DNA of 58,594 nucleotides from contig JAFGLD010000266.1 in NCBI GenBank assembly GCA_016928235.1, positions 1 through 58,594 of the forward strand, given 5' to 3'. Origin of the DNA: Anaerolineae bacterium. Lineage in GTDB: Bacteria; Chloroflexota; Anaerolineae; Aggregatilineales; UBA3940. This document shows, piece by piece, positions 1 to 8,957 of the stretch (the first letter of the stretch is position 1; the number at the start of each line of letters is the position of its first letter). The translations under genes were made by a program, and so were the position numbers. The notes below the pieces were generated by a model. It did not search any database. It saw nothing but the letters and a program-made list of their open reading frames with translations, and was not told the origin of the DNA.

Positions 1-69
1 CCTGGATGATTGAGAAGATACGCCGGCACCGTGGGGGTGAGGCCAAACGGCACTTCTTACACACATTAT

Positions 70-113
70 TGCTGCCATACTGCTGCCATACTGTTGCCAT
101 ACTCCTACCATAC
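70..113. repeat. 11-bp tandem repeat, four copies
   Basis: Four head-to-tail units of the type TGCTGCCATAC. The first two are identical; the third and fourth drift (TGTTGCCATAC, TCCTACCATAC). The array ends just before the MITE-like element at 185-316. It is non-coding as far as I can see. Confidence 0.85.
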
Positions 114-184
114 TCCTGGCCTCCCCATCCCATGTCCTGTCCCCTTCCGCCCATCCTGGGTATCTTCCCAATCGTTCGAGGAAC

Positions 185-316
185 GGAACTATTCAGCGGT
201 TAGCGGTTAGTTGTTAGCTGTTGGCTGTTAGCTGTAAACTAAAACTCGTCACTCATCACCCATCACCCGTCACTCAAAACTGTCAAGCAGCCGACACCAA
301 TAACTGAATAGTTACC
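185..316. mobile_element. MITE-like element A (GGTAACTATTCAG inverted ends)
   Basis: The left end GGAACTATTCAGC and the right end CTGAATAGTTACC are inverted copies of each other with one mismatch. The inside holds GTTAG/GCTGTTAG-type short repeats and a CACTCATCACCC-rich stretch. A second, longer copy with perfect ends lies at 19732-20035 and shares the right-hand internal part (TCACTCAAAACT followed by CAAGCAG). No transposase is present, so this is a non-autonomous element if mobile at all. Confidence 0.6.
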
Positions 317-444
317 GAGGAACAATGTCTCTGTCACGGCGTTTTGACGCATAAAAAGGTGTTGAAGAACGTGACTCTACTGAGAAGATACCTTCGATCT
401 ACATTCTCTTGCCCTCTGCTCCTACCAGTGTTAGATTCCACACC

Positions 445-2124
445 ATGCGCAAATACCAATGCCTGAGCAGCCTGCTCATTACCCTGATCGTTTTGTTCTC
501 GATTGCCGGATGCAGTGAGCCGACCCCAGAGTTGATTAACGTCACGCTGGTAGTAGGCGGTACATCCCAGACGTTGGCAGTCACCAAGGATTTCACCGTT
601 GATGATGTGTTACGGCAGTCCAACATCATTCCGGGCGACCTGGATCGGGTCAACCCGCAGCGATACAACCGCGTCAGTGAAGGAATGACCATCACCGTCG
701 TTCGGGTGACCGAGGAAACGAAGGTATCTCAGGAGACCATCCCCTTCGAGCGCCAGACGATTCCTAACGACAGTTTGCCGATGGGAGAGAATCGCCTGAT
801 CCAGGCCGGCGTCAATGGAATCGCCGATATTACCTACCGGATTGTCTATGAAGATGATACAGAGATATCCCGCAGCGAGGTCCGGCGAGATGTGATCGTG
901 GCTCCCAAAAACGAAGTGGTCATGGTTGGCAGCCAGGGACAACTGCCCGCCGTCACCATAAACGGAACATTAGTCTACATATCAGGCGGCAACATATGGA
1001 TCATGAAAGGCAACAGCACCAACCGCCGCTTCCTGACCATGGAAGGCGGGCTCGATGGGCGTGTCTTCGATCTGGCTGAGGACGGCAAACGGTTGCTGTT
1101 TACCCGGTCCTCTGTGGTGTCGGAAACGACCACTCTGACGCCGGGCAGCAACCTGACTACGGTCACTCCACAGGCCACGCCGACATCCAGCGGTTCTTTC
1201 AATACACTGTGGGCTGTCCTCGATATCACCAACCCGGACAGCAAGCCGGTGGGCTTGAGCTTGAGTAACATTCTGTATGCGCAATGGGTACCCGGCAGTG
1301 ATGACACGATTGCCTATACAACTGCCGAACCGCGCCCCAACTTTCCCGGCTGGCAGGCCAACAATGACCTGTGGCAGGCCAGGATCGACAGCCGGAAGCG
1401 CATCACCGGGCACAAAATGCTGCTTGAGCCATCTAGTGGGGGGATCTACGGGTGGTTCGGCACCTATTTCCGCTATTCTCCTGATGGAAAGGCCATCGCC
1501 TGGGCCCAGCCCGATGCAGTGGGGGTGCTACGACCGGCTACCTCTGACGAGGAAGACAAGACCTCACCGCCCGATACCTACCAGCGGGAGACACGAGTGA
1601 CCTTTGCGCCCCGCTACGCTTACGATTTTGTCTGGATACCTGGCCTGTCATGGTCGCCCGACGGCATGTTGGTGGCAACAACGACACACGGCGCGCCGCT
1701 CGGTGACGAGCCTGCGGAGGACAGCCCGATCTTTAATCTCACCATCTTCCCCGAGCAGGGAGGTTACAGTGTCGATGCGTTGGAGCGAACGGGTATGTGG
1801 ACGGCGCCGCAGTATTCACCCGCCACTGACCCGGCCGGCAACGACATCGAGGTAAGGATTGCCTATCTCCAGGCCATGCAGCCGCTTGACCAGACCAGCC
1901 GTTACCGGCTGATGGTGATGGATCGGGACGGCAGCAACCCGCAGGTGGTCTTCCCACCGGAAGGCCAGCTTGGACTGACTTCGCAGGAGGTGGCCTGGTC
2001 GCCTGATGGCCGGCAAATCGCCATGATTTATCAGGGCAACCTTTACCTGGTGGATATCTCAAGTAGCCGGGCCCAGCAACTGACGATGGATGGCGTGAGC
2101 AGCTCCCCGCGGTGGACGCCATGA
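445..2124 (+). CDS. Lipoprotein with G5 domain and C-terminal beta-propeller repeats
   Basis: Predicted secreted lipoprotein of about 559 residues. I start at the ATG at 445 because it gives a compact signal peptide ending in the lipobox SIAGC (Cys 23); an upstream GTG/ATG at 409 would add 12 residues before it. Residues about 30-80 look like a DUF348/ubiquitin-like domain (FTVDDVLRQSNI). Residues about 115-166 are a G5 domain (ITYRIVYEDDTEISRSEV, then NEVVMVG). The rest carries WD40/TolB-like propeller blades (YSPDGKAIAWA, WSPDGMLVATT, WSPDGRQIAMI). G5 and DUF348 domains are typical of cell-wall binding proteins, so a surface anchoring or sensing role is inferred; the ligand is unknown. Its stop overlaps the next ATG by four bases (ATGA), implying co-translation with the large membrane fusion protein. 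Confidence 0.85.
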   Translation: MRKYQCLSSLLITLIVLFSIAGCSEPTPELINVTLVVGGTSQTLAVTKDFTVDDVLRQSNIIPGDLDRVNPQRYNRVSEGMTITVVRVTEETKVSQETIPFERQTIPNDSLPMGENRLIQAGVNGIADITYRIVYEDDTEISRSEVRRDVIVAPKNEVVMVGSQGQLPAVTINGTLVYISGGNIWIMKGNSTNRRFLTMEGGLDGRVFDLAEDGKRLLFTRSSVVSETTTLTPGSNLTTVTPQATPTSSGSFNTLWAVLDITNPDSKPVGLSLSNILYAQWVPGSDDTIAYTTAEPRPNFPGWQANNDLWQARIDSRKRITGHKMLLEPSSGGIYGWFGTYFRYSPDGKAIAWAQPDAVGVLRPATSDEEDKTSPPDTYQRETRVTFAPRYAYDFVWIPGLSWSPDGMLVATTTHGAPLGDEPAEDSPIFNLTIFPEQGGYSVDALERTGMWTAPQYSPATDPAGNDIEVRIAYLQAMQPLDQTSRYRLMVMDRDGSNPQVVFPPEGQLGLTSQEVAWSPDGRQIAMIYQGNLYLVDISSSRAQQLTMDGVSSSPRWTP

Positions 2125-5100
2125 CTGAACGCGCTCGCAGGTTCATAACGCTTTTTTTGATTCTGGCGATTGGTCTGGCCGCCGCGGCATTGTCCGCTGT
2201 TATCACCCAGCGGCAGGTACGGCTGCGGGGGGCGCTCGACGGGTTTCCCGATCCCAATCTGCCGGCCCGCCGGCCCATTCTGGGGGTCAACGTCGAGCTG
2301 ACGCGGTACACCCCCGATGAGTTGGACGAGAACCTCGATTTGATCGCCGAGACCGGTTTTGTATGGGTACGACAGACCTTTGCCTGGGACATCGTCGAGG
2401 CCCAGCCGGGCAAATACGATTGGGATGCTTACGATGCCATCGTGGCGGGCGCCACCGGGCGTGGTTTGCGCTTGATCGCCGTGCTCGAACGCTCTCCCGG
2501 CTGGGCAGCATCGACGCCCGCGGCGCCACCGGGCGATCTGAACGCGCTCGCGGCCTTTGCCGGCGCTCTGGCTGAACGCTACGGAGAGAGCATCGACGTT
2601 TACCAGGTCTGGGACGAGCCCAACCTGACCGGTGGTTGGGGCGGGCCGCCTGATCCTATCGATTACATCACCATGCTTCAGACCGTCTACCTGTCTATCC
2701 ACAACGCTGATGAGCAGGCGATGGTGCTGACTGCCGGGCTGGCGCCAACCATCGAGACCGGCCCGGACAACCTGAGCGATATTCTCTACCTGAGGGCGCT
2801 TTACGAGAACGGTGCCGCGCCTTTTTTCGATGGCGTGGCGGGGAAACCGTATGGCTTCGACAGTGGCCCGGATGATCGGCGTGTCGACCCCAACCTGACC
2901 AACTTCTCGCGTTTCATTCTGCTGCGCGAGGAGATGGAGCGGTATGGCGATGGGGGTAAGCCGTTGTGGGGCAGCCATTTCGGATGGAATAGTCTGCCTG
3001 CCGATTGGACAGGGGAGCCTTCGATCTGGGGACAGGTGACAGCCGGGCAGCAGACCGAGTGGACGGTGGCGGCCTACCGGCGGGCGCTCGATGAGTGGCC
3101 GTGGGCCGGTGGGCTGATCCTGGCTTACTGGCAGCCTGATTTCCCCGTCGATGACCCGCATTGGGGCTTTGCGCTACGTGATGCTGACGGCACGCTCTCG
3201 CCCGCGGTTCAGGCTATCGCAAAACAGGCCGATCTGTTCAACCAGGCGCTGTGGCCGGGAGCCTATCCGCCGCAGACACCGTTGGTGACCTACAGCGGGG
3301 AATGGGAATTCTCAGACCTGGGCGCTGATTTCGGGGAGGCCAATGACAGTGTCGTCGAGGTGCCTTTTGCGGGCGATAGCCTGGCCGTCATCGCCCGGCG
3401 CGATAATTATCGGGCATATCTGTTCGTGACGGTTGATGGGCAACCGTCGGCCAGCCTGCCACAAAACGAGCATGGGGCCTACGTCATCCTCACCTCACCT
3501 GACTACCAACCAACCATCGATGTCTTGCCCGTAGCCGGAGGGCTGTCCAGGTCGACCCGCCATCTGGCGCGCATCGAGGCCGACCGTGGCTGGGATCAGT
3601 GGGCGCTGGTGGGTTTTGTGGTCGGCTCACATATCGATACACGTGGGTATGACTGGTCGATTGGCGGATTGATTGCGCTGCTTGCCGTCCTGGGCATATT
3701 GGCCTGGCGATCCGGACTTGGGCAGGCCGTGAGCGCGACACTGGGCGATATCATCCGGATACTGTCGACACGCCTGAGCCAGGGGATGCACCTGGCGCTG
3801 TCGATGGCGGCGGCGCTGGCCGTGTGGCTGGGCATGGCGATCACCTGGGGCGGGTTGATCCCCACCCTACTCCGCAAGGCAGGCGATGGCCCATCCCTTG
3901 TTGTCACGCTGCTGACTGCCGGGGTCTTCTATTTCTCGCCCTGGCTGCTGCTGACCATTGTGGCGCTCATCGCCCTGTTTATTTTGATCTACGCCCGACC
4001 TGCTACCGGGGTGGCGTTGATGATGTTCTTTACCCCTTATTATCTGCTGCCTCGCCCCCTCTTCGACCGCGCATTCAGCCTGCTTGAGGTCACCACGCTG
4101 TTCGTTCTGGCCGCCTGGGGTATCCGGGTGGTAGCTGAGCGCCGCCGGGTCGGGTGGCCGTCGTTGGCACAACTCTGGCGGCAGATGACGGCACTCGATA
4201 AGGCGGTGTTATGCTTCATCGGGCTGGCTGTTGTATCGATCAGTTGGGCCGATCTCAAGGGCGTAGCCGTCACCGAGCTGCGCCAGATGGTGCTGGAGCC
4301 GGCGGTGGCCTACCTGGTTTTGCGCACACTGCCCTTCGAGGGGCGTGAGCGCCGGCGCATCATCGATCTGCTGATGGCAACCGGCGTGATGATCGCCCTC
4401 TATGGTTTTTACCAGTTCTTCATCGACTGGCGGAACACGCCGGCCGGCTTCACCTGCCTGCGAAGCACCTTCGGTACCTGCAACAATGCTGCATTGTACC
4501 TGGAGCGCCTGATCCCGATCTCGGCGGCTATTGTGCTGATCGACCGGGATAGGCGGCGCCGATGGGTGTATGGGATCGCCGGTGGGGTGATGCTGGCTGC
4601 CACCGTGTTGACCGTCTCGCGCGGGGGGCTGTTGTTTGGCCTGCCCGCGGCCGTAGGGCTGGTGATTATCCTATGGGCCGGACGACGTGGCGCCATCGTG
4701 GTAGGCATCGGCCTGGCGCTGGAAGTGCTGGCGCTCATCCCCCTGTCGATGTTTGTCCCGCGCTTCAGGGATATGCTCGATCTGAGCAGCAGTACCAGTT
4801 CCAGCTTCTTCCGTACGCAGGTCTGGCAGAGCGCGCTGCGCATGATCCAGGATCATCCCATTACCGGCGTGGGACTCGATCAGTTTCTCTACCAATACCG
4901 CGGGCGCTACATCCTGCCCGATGCCTGGCAGCAGCCCAATCTCAGCCAGCCGCACAACTTCCTGCTCGATTACTGGATCCGGTTGGGCGTCCTGGGGTTG
5001 GCGATTGGCTTGTGGATGCAGGTGGCTTTCTGGCGGCTGGCGTGGTCGACCCAGCGGCGGCTCAAAGATACTTATGCCAGGGCACTGTGCGTGGGTCTGA

Positions 5101-5237
5101 TGGGCGGCATGGCAGCCATGATCGCCCACGGCATGGTCGACGAGACCCATTTCGTCATCGACCTGGCCTTCATCTTCTTCATGTCACTGGGGTTGGTGCA
5201 CCAGTTGGCAAGGGAGGCGGAGAGCGATAGCGGGTGA
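2121..5237 (+). CDS. Fusion of glycoside-hydrolase-like domain and O-antigen-ligase-like membrane domain
   Basis: About 1038 residues. The ATG at 2121 overlaps the previous stop as ATGA; a GTG at 2112 is possible but less likely. After an N-terminal membrane anchor (ITLFLILAIGLAAAALSA), residues about 45-400 form a TIM-barrel-like glycosidase (GH39/GH5-like) with WVRQTFAWDIVEAQPGKYDW and the acid/base region YQVWDEPNL. Where such enzymes carry the nucleophile Glu before FGW, this protein has LWGSHFGWN, so hydrolytic activity is doubtful. From about residue 510 there are many membrane helices, ending in a Wzy_C/WaaL-like region (SRGGLL, HPITGVGLDQF, QPHNFLLDYWIRLG). I infer a surface-glycan protein that binds or trims a glycan and polymerises or ligates it. 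The domain combination is unusual to me. Confidence 0.8.
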   Translation: MTERARRFITLFLILAIGLAAAALSAVITQRQVRLRGALDGFPDPNLPARRPILGVNVELTRYTPDELDENLDLIAETGFVWVRQTFAWDIVEAQPGKYDWDAYDAIVAGATGRGLRLIAVLERSPGWAASTPAAPPGDLNALAAFAGALAERYGESIDVYQVWDEPNLTGGWGGPPDPIDYITMLQTVYLSIHNADEQAMVLTAGLAPTIETGPDNLSDILYLRALYENGAAPFFDGVAGKPYGFDSGPDDRRVDPNLTNFSRFILLREEMERYGDGGKPLWGSHFGWNSLPADWTGEPSIWGQVTAGQQTEWTVAAYRRALDEWPWAGGLILAYWQPDFPVDDPHWGFALRDADGTLSPAVQAIAKQADLFNQALWPGAYPPQTPLVTYSGEWEFSDLGADFGEANDSVVEVPFAGDSLAVIARRDNYRAYLFVTVDGQPSASLPQNEHGAYVILTSPDYQPTIDVLPVAGGLSRSTRHLARIEADRGWDQWALVGFVVGSHIDTRGYDWSIGGLIALLAVLGILAWRSGLGQAVSATLGDIIRILSTRLSQGMHLALSMAAALAVWLGMAITWGGLIPTLLRKAGDGPSLVVTLLTAGVFYFSPWLLLTIVALIALFILIYARPATGVALMMFFTPYYLLPRPLFDRAFSLLEVTTLFVLAAWGIRVVAERRRVGWPSLAQLWRQMTALDKAVLCFIGLAVVSISWADLKGVAVTELRQMVLEPAVAYLVLRTLPFEGRERRRIIDLLMATGVMIALYGFYQFFIDWRNTPAGFTCLRSTFGTCNNAALYLERLIPISAAIVLIDRDRRRRWVYGIAGGVMLAATVLTVSRGGLLFGLPAAVGLVIILWAGRRGAIVVGIGLALEVLALIPLSMFVPRFRDMLDLSSSTSSSFFRTQVWQSALRMIQDHPITGVGLDQFLYQYRGRYILPDAWQQPNLSQPHNFLLDYWIRLGVLGLAIGLWMQVAFWRLAWSTQRRLKDTYARALCVGLMGGMAAMIAHGMVDETHFVIDLAFIFFMSLGLVHQLAREAESDSG

Positions 5238-5322
5238 CGGATATGGCATCGCAGAACAGGCAGAGAAAAATCTCTGTGGCTTCCCTTAGGTGAATTTTGT
5301 TGTCGTTTTGGGGGGATTACCG

Positions 5323-5862
5323 ATGGAGATCACGATCAACAACACAGTGCTGCGATTGGCTGAAGGCGACATCACCGAGCTGGACGTCGATGCCATTGTC
5401 AACGCGGCCAACCGGTATTTGCAGCTTGGGTCGGGTGTGGCCGGAGCGATTCGCGCCCGGGGCGGCCCATCGATCCAGCGCGAGTGCGATGAAATCGGCC
5501 GCTGCCCGGTCGGTGGAGCGGCGATCACAGGCGGCGGGAACCTCAAAGCGCGTCATGTCATCCACGCGGTGGGGCCGCACGGGGGTGATGCGGATGCTGA
5601 CGAAAAGATGGTCAGCGTCACCCGATCCAGCCTGTCACTGGCCGACCAGCACGGGCTGAAGTCGATGGCCTTCCCGGCCATCTCAACCGGCGTCTTTGGC
5701 TATCCGATAGACAAATGCGCGCGGTTCATGATCGGGACAACGATCAGCTACCTGGTCGACAACCCCAAAACCAGTGTTGCTCTGGTGGTATTTTGCCTGT
5801 ATGGGCAAGCAGCCTTCGATGTGTTCAAAAGGAAGCTCATGGAAGTGACAAACGCTCGGTAG
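5323..5862 (+). CDS. Macrodomain protein (ADP-ribose binding/hydrolysing)
   Basis: About 179 residues covering a single Appr-1''-p macrodomain. Visible signatures are DVDAIVNAANRYLQLGSG, GGPSIQRECDEIG, the ITGGGNLKARHVIHAVGP segment and the second ADP-ribose loop FPAISTGVFGYP. Macrodomains bind ADP-ribose and often remove it from proteins, nucleic acids or O-acetyl-ADP-ribose; which applies here cannot be read from the sequence. I start at the ATG at 5323, ten bases after a G-rich Shine-Dalgarno stretch (GGGGGGATT), rather than at the GTG at 5290. It lies 85 bases after the fusion gene and is followed by an acetyltransferase. No DarT-like ADP-ribosyltransferase is adjacent. Confidence 0.9.
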   Translation: MEITINNTVLRLAEGDITELDVDAIVNAANRYLQLGSGVAGAIRARGGPSIQRECDEIGRCPVGGAAITGGGNLKARHVIHAVGPHGGDADADEKMVSVTRSSLSLADQHGLKSMAFPAISTGVFGYPIDKCARFMIGTTISYLVDNPKTSVALVVFCLYGQAAFDVFKRKLMEVTNAR

Positions 5863-5905
5863 TGTTAGCCTACACGTCGGACTCTTTTTGATTCAGGAAG
5901 ATGCA

Positions 5906-6343
5906 ATGGAAAGTGAAATAGTCGAGAGACTTCCCAGTGCGGAAGAGTATAATCAACTGCGCGAGATGGTCGGATGGAGTACCTACGAGCACGAAGTCAT
6001 CGAGAAAGCATTACCAAACAGCCTGTATTGCGTTTGCGTCTCGATGGACGATAAAACAGTGGGAATGGCGCGAGTAATCGGAGATGCGGGGCTGACTTAC
6101 TATATTTTGGATGTGATTGTCATACCGGAGTATCAGAAGCAGGGGATAGGCACTGCGATGATGGACAAAGTCATGGGCTTTATCCGAAACCATGCGGCTA
6201 AGAATTCGATTGTTGCTTTGATGGCTGCCAAAGGAAGAGAGAGCTTTTACGAGCAGTACGGGTTTGTTCAGCGACCAAATGACAGGTTGGGTTGTGGCAT
6301 GACGATATTCTGGGCAGATGATACCGCCCATTCGTCATCCTGA
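5906..6343 (+). CDS. GNAT-family N-acetyltransferase
   Basis: About 145 residues. The acetyl-CoA binding signature is visible as LDVIVIPEYQKQGIGTAMM (V-x-P-x-Y-Q-x-x-G-I-G), and a C-terminal FYEQYGFVQRP is typical of the last GNAT strand and helix. The substrate is unknown; small-molecule or aminoglycoside-like acetyltransferases of this size are common. The ATG at 5906 is chosen because AGGAAG sits five bases upstream; a TTG at 5888 would extend it by six residues. Base composition looks somewhat more AT-rich than the flanking genes, which may point to a separate origin. Confidence 0.85.
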   Translation: MESEIVERLPSAEEYNQLREMVGWSTYEHEVIEKALPNSLYCVCVSMDDKTVGMARVIGDAGLTYYILDVIVIPEYQKQGIGTAMMDKVMGFIRNHAAKNSIVALMAAKGRESFYEQYGFVQRPNDRLGCGMTIFWADDTAHSSS

Positions 6344-6429
6344 TGATATATACATCCGATCTGGGGCGAGCACAGTCCGACCAGAGTCCGTCCATCCTAT
6401 ATGGGTGGTGCGAAGTGTGCGTCTAAAAA

Positions 6430-7629
6430 TTGAATCAATTGCCATTCCCGAACTATCATGCCATCAGCATATACCTCCATATTCCCTTTTGCAAAGCACG
6501 ATGCTCCTATTGCGGCTTCAACACCTATGCGGGCCTTGATGACCGGATAGAGGATTACCTGGCGGCGCTGCGACGGGAGATCGAGATGGTAGGGCAGAGC
6601 ATCGAGGGGGGCAGGCCGGTGGCCCACACGCTTTATCTGGGCGGTGGTACACCATCGCTGCTCACGCCGGGGCAGGTCGAGACGCTTCTGGCGGCCTGTC
6701 ATCGACACTTCAGTCTGCCCCCTGGGGCCGAGATTAGCCTGGAGGCCAATCCTGGCACGGTCGATCTCGACAGACTGCGGCGTTTGAGGGAGATAGGTGT
6801 CAACCGTCTTAGTCTCGGCGTCCAGAGCGCGCAGGCGGCTGATCTCAAGCTCTTCAAGCGGATTCACAGCTTCGCAGATGCCGTCGATGCTTTCCAGGCA
6901 GTTCGGCGGGCCGGGTATGACAACATCAGCATAGACCTGATCTATGGTGCGCCGGGGCAAACTCCGGCAGGCTGGGAGGATACCCTGAATCGCATCCTTG
7001 ATTGGGAGCCGGAGCATGTCTCGCTCTACAGTCTGAGCATCGAGGAGGACACACCGCTGGAGCGACAAATCGAGCAAGGCGTGCTCGACGCGCCCGACCC
7101 CGATCGGGCCGCCGACATGTACGAGCAGGCCCAGGAACGATTATCGAAAGCCGGTTTTCAGCAGTACGAGCTATCCAACTGGGCGCGGCCGGGTCATGAG
7201 TGCCAACACAATCGACAGTATTGGCTGAACGAGCCTTACCTGGGCCTTGGCGCGGGAGCCTATGGGACATTCGGAGGACTGCGCTATTGGAATGTCGAGG
7301 CGGTGGGAGCATACATCGAGCGTATCAGTCAGGCGAGAGAAGGCCGCTTCCCCCCATCACCCGCCGCCGAGGACTGCGAGACCATCGACCAGAACCTGGC
7401 CATGGTAGAGACGATGATCCTGGGGCTGCGGCTGACCGCCGAGGGTGTCCGCAAAGAACGCTTCGCCCGGCGCTTCGGACGTGAGATCGATGCAGTGTTT
7501 GGGGAGACAATAACCCGGTTGGCAGCACAGAATCTGCTCACCGATGACGGCCAATCGGTGCGCCTCACCAGGCGGGCTTACCTGATCAGCAACCGGGTGC
7601 TTGTGCACTTTATCGGTAACGAGGATTGA
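6430..7629 (+). CDS. hemW: Heme chaperone HemW / coproporphyrinogen-oxidase-like radical SAM protein
   Basis: A 399-residue radical SAM protein. The N-terminal cluster motif CKARCSYCGF (C-x3-C-x2-C-x-F) follows YLHIPF, exactly the HemW/HemN arrangement, and further signatures are LYLGGGTPSLL, ISLEANPGTVD and NRLSLGVQSA. HemW proteins bind heme and are thought to insert it into respiratory enzymes; unlike HemN, most do not decarboxylate coproporphyrinogen. The length fits HemW (about 380-400) better than HemN (about 450). The only in-frame start near the N-terminus is TTG at 6430, so translation may be weak. It stands alone on this strand; the neighbours do not suggest a heme operon. Confidence 0.88.
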   Translation: MNQLPFPNYHAISIYLHIPFCKARCSYCGFNTYAGLDDRIEDYLAALRREIEMVGQSIEGGRPVAHTLYLGGGTPSLLTPGQVETLLAACHRHFSLPPGAEISLEANPGTVDLDRLRRLREIGVNRLSLGVQSAQAADLKLFKRIHSFADAVDAFQAVRRAGYDNISIDLIYGAPGQTPAGWEDTLNRILDWEPEHVSLYSLSIEEDTPLERQIEQGVLDAPDPDRAADMYEQAQERLSKAGFQQYELSNWARPGHECQHNRQYWLNEPYLGLGAGAYGTFGGLRYWNVEAVGAYIERISQAREGRFPPSPAAEDCETIDQNLAMVETMILGLRLTAEGVRKERFARRFGREIDAVFGETITRLAAQNLLTDDGQSVRLTRRAYLISNRVLVHFIGNED

Positions 7630-7771
7630 TGTTGGAAGAACCCGCGCCTCAATCAGCCCATTGCAAAAGAAAGACCGGGAAACACGTGAAGCAAGGCTTC
7701 AACCCTCATGCGCTGATTTAGACTTCTACGAGCGTTGCCGATGATGATGTCCTTCCTTTACCCCGGCTGAT

Positions 7772-7800
7772 TTAGAAGATAATCGATTTTTGCGTATAAT
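7772..7800 (+). promoter_or_regulatory. Putative promoter TTAGAA-17-TATAAT
   Basis: A perfect -10 box TATAAT (7795-7800) is preceded by TTAGAA (7772-7777) at 17-base spacing. It points to the PARG-like gene, whose ATG lies about 260 bases downstream, so the transcript would have an unusually long leader or a separate small RNA. Confidence 0.45.
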
Positions 7801-7997
7801 GGTGAGATCACGTCGCAATTTTTCCGGCTGCACTCCGGACAGATGACGACACGCGCGTAAAATGACGTAAGCAGCAGGCTTTTAACCTGCGAAATGTCCG
7901 CTGATGGTAAAGAATTCAATGATGTCCGAAGAAACCCAGGCATAAATTTAATCTTTTCGGACTTCTCATCCTTTTTATGTCTCACACATGGTTACTG

Positions 7998-8027
7998 CTG
8001 TCATTCCCGCGTTCGCGGAAATGACAG
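7998..8027. repeat. REP-like palindrome (TGTCATTCCCGCG family)
   Basis: Arms TGTCATTCCCGCG and CGCGGAAATGACA pair with a single mismatch around a two-base loop. Related TCATTCCCG palindromes occur at 19775-19841 and 28598-28623. Such sequences are widely dispersed in bacterial genomes. Confidence 0.7.
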
Positions 8028-8064
8028 TGTTGGCGAAGGCATTGTCATAATTAAGTGAGTTCTT

Positions 8065-8904
8065 ATGCAGATCGATCGTGTCCGGGCCGCTCAGATCGGC
8101 CGAGAAACTGTTAACATCCTCCAGGCGGGTCGCTATAAGACGGCATCCGGCGCCACGGTAGACATCCGTGATGCCCTCAAGAAGGCGATTCATGGGACTG
8201 TCTCCTACTCTCCGAAGTCGCCGCTGCCGGCTGTCACGCCGGGCAACTGGGGAACCGATATCCAGGTCAGGAATGAAACGACGCTGGAAACTGCCCGCCA
8301 TCTGGCCGATCTCGGCTTGCGTGTTGCGGCTCTGAACTTTGCATCGGCAACCAACCCGGGCGGCGGCTTTCTGGGCGGAGCACGCGCCCAAGAGGAATCG
8401 TTAGCCCGCTCATCCGGGCTGTATCCATGCATTGCCAACGATCCCATGTATGATTTCCACCGCTCCCGGCACGATCCAATGTACATTGACTATGTTATCT
8501 ACTCGCCGGATGTACCTGTCATTCGCACCGACGACGGTAATCTGCTGGACCAGCCTTACCTGTGCTCCTTTCTGACATCGCCGGCTGTCAACGCTAAAGT
8601 TGTGCTGGAGCGTACTCCCCAGCGACATACCGAGATCCGTGCTGCTATGCGAAGCCGGATCGGTAAGGTGTTGAGCGTCGCCGCGCTGCACAGGCACGAC
8701 ACACTGATCCTGGGCGCGTGGGGATGCGGCGCGTTTGGCAATAACTCAAGTGATGTTGCTGAGTTTTTCCGCGAGGCGCTGGCGACTCGCTACAAGGGTG
8801 TTTTCGCCCTGGTTATCTTTGCCATTACCGACTGGTCTCCCAACCGCCGGTTCATCGGGCCGTTTGAGCAAGCGTTCGGCCAAATGGGGCAAAAGAAAGG
8901 GTAA
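8065..8904 (+). CDS. TIGR02452-family protein, microbial-type PARG-like (DUF2263)
   Basis: A 279-residue protein of the family described as microbial-type poly(ADP-ribose) glycohydrolase catalytic domain. The catalytic signature GGGFLGGARAQEESLAR matches the PARG pattern GGG...QEE, in which the second Glu is the catalytic acid, and LILGAWGCGAFGNN is the macrodomain-type phosphate loop. The N-terminal third (RAAQIGRETVNIL) is the usual DUF2263 helical cap. Predicted activity is release of ADP-ribose from modified targets. The ATG at 8065 has only a weak upstream GTGAG. The nucleoside-kinase-like gene begins 53 bases downstream. Together with the macrodomain at 5323 and the RES toxin at 13556 it makes this region rich in NAD/ADP-ribose proteins. 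Confidence 0.85.
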   Translation: MQIDRVRAAQIGRETVNILQAGRYKTASGATVDIRDALKKAIHGTVSYSPKSPLPAVTPGNWGTDIQVRNETTLETARHLADLGLRVAALNFASATNPGGGFLGGARAQEESLARSSGLYPCIANDPMYDFHRSRHDPMYIDYVIYSPDVPVIRTDDGNLLDQPYLCSFLTSPAVNAKVVLERTPQRHTEIRAAMRSRIGKVLSVAALHRHDTLILGAWGCGAFGNNSSDVAEFFREALATRYKGVFALVIFAITDWSPNRRFIGPFEQAFGQMGQKKG

Positions 8905-8957
8905 GTCACCTTCCACTGCCGGTTAGGTCAATGTAAGTAAAGGTCGATATCTGCTCT

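Larger units (their letters stand above)
1..444. other. Intergenic leader region without a convincing gene
   Basis: The short open frames here overlap each other and match nothing I recognise. The stretch holds an 11-bp tandem repeat, a MITE-like element with inverted ends, and then about 130 bases leading into the lipoprotein gene. I see no clear promoter. Confidence 0.6.
7630..8064. other. Intergenic region with promoter-like sequence and palindromes
   Basis: No convincing gene in 435 bases. It contains a good sigma-70-type promoter (7772-7800), a GCAGG...CCTGC hairpin near 7880, an inverted pair GTCCGAA...TTCGGAC around 7924-7967, and a REP-like palindrome at 7998-8027. A small untranslated RNA or a long leader for the PARG-like gene is possible but unproven. 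Confidence 0.5.

Noticed and set aside
2043..3161. Minus-strand open frame of 372 codons
   Set aside because: It lies inside the plus-strand glycosidase-like domain, lacks recognisable motifs and has a shadow-like composition rich in Arg, Pro and Gly.
5323..5862. DarG-type antitoxin of a DarTG pair
   Set aside because: The macrodomain stands alone; no DarT-like gene and no DarG C-terminal region are present.
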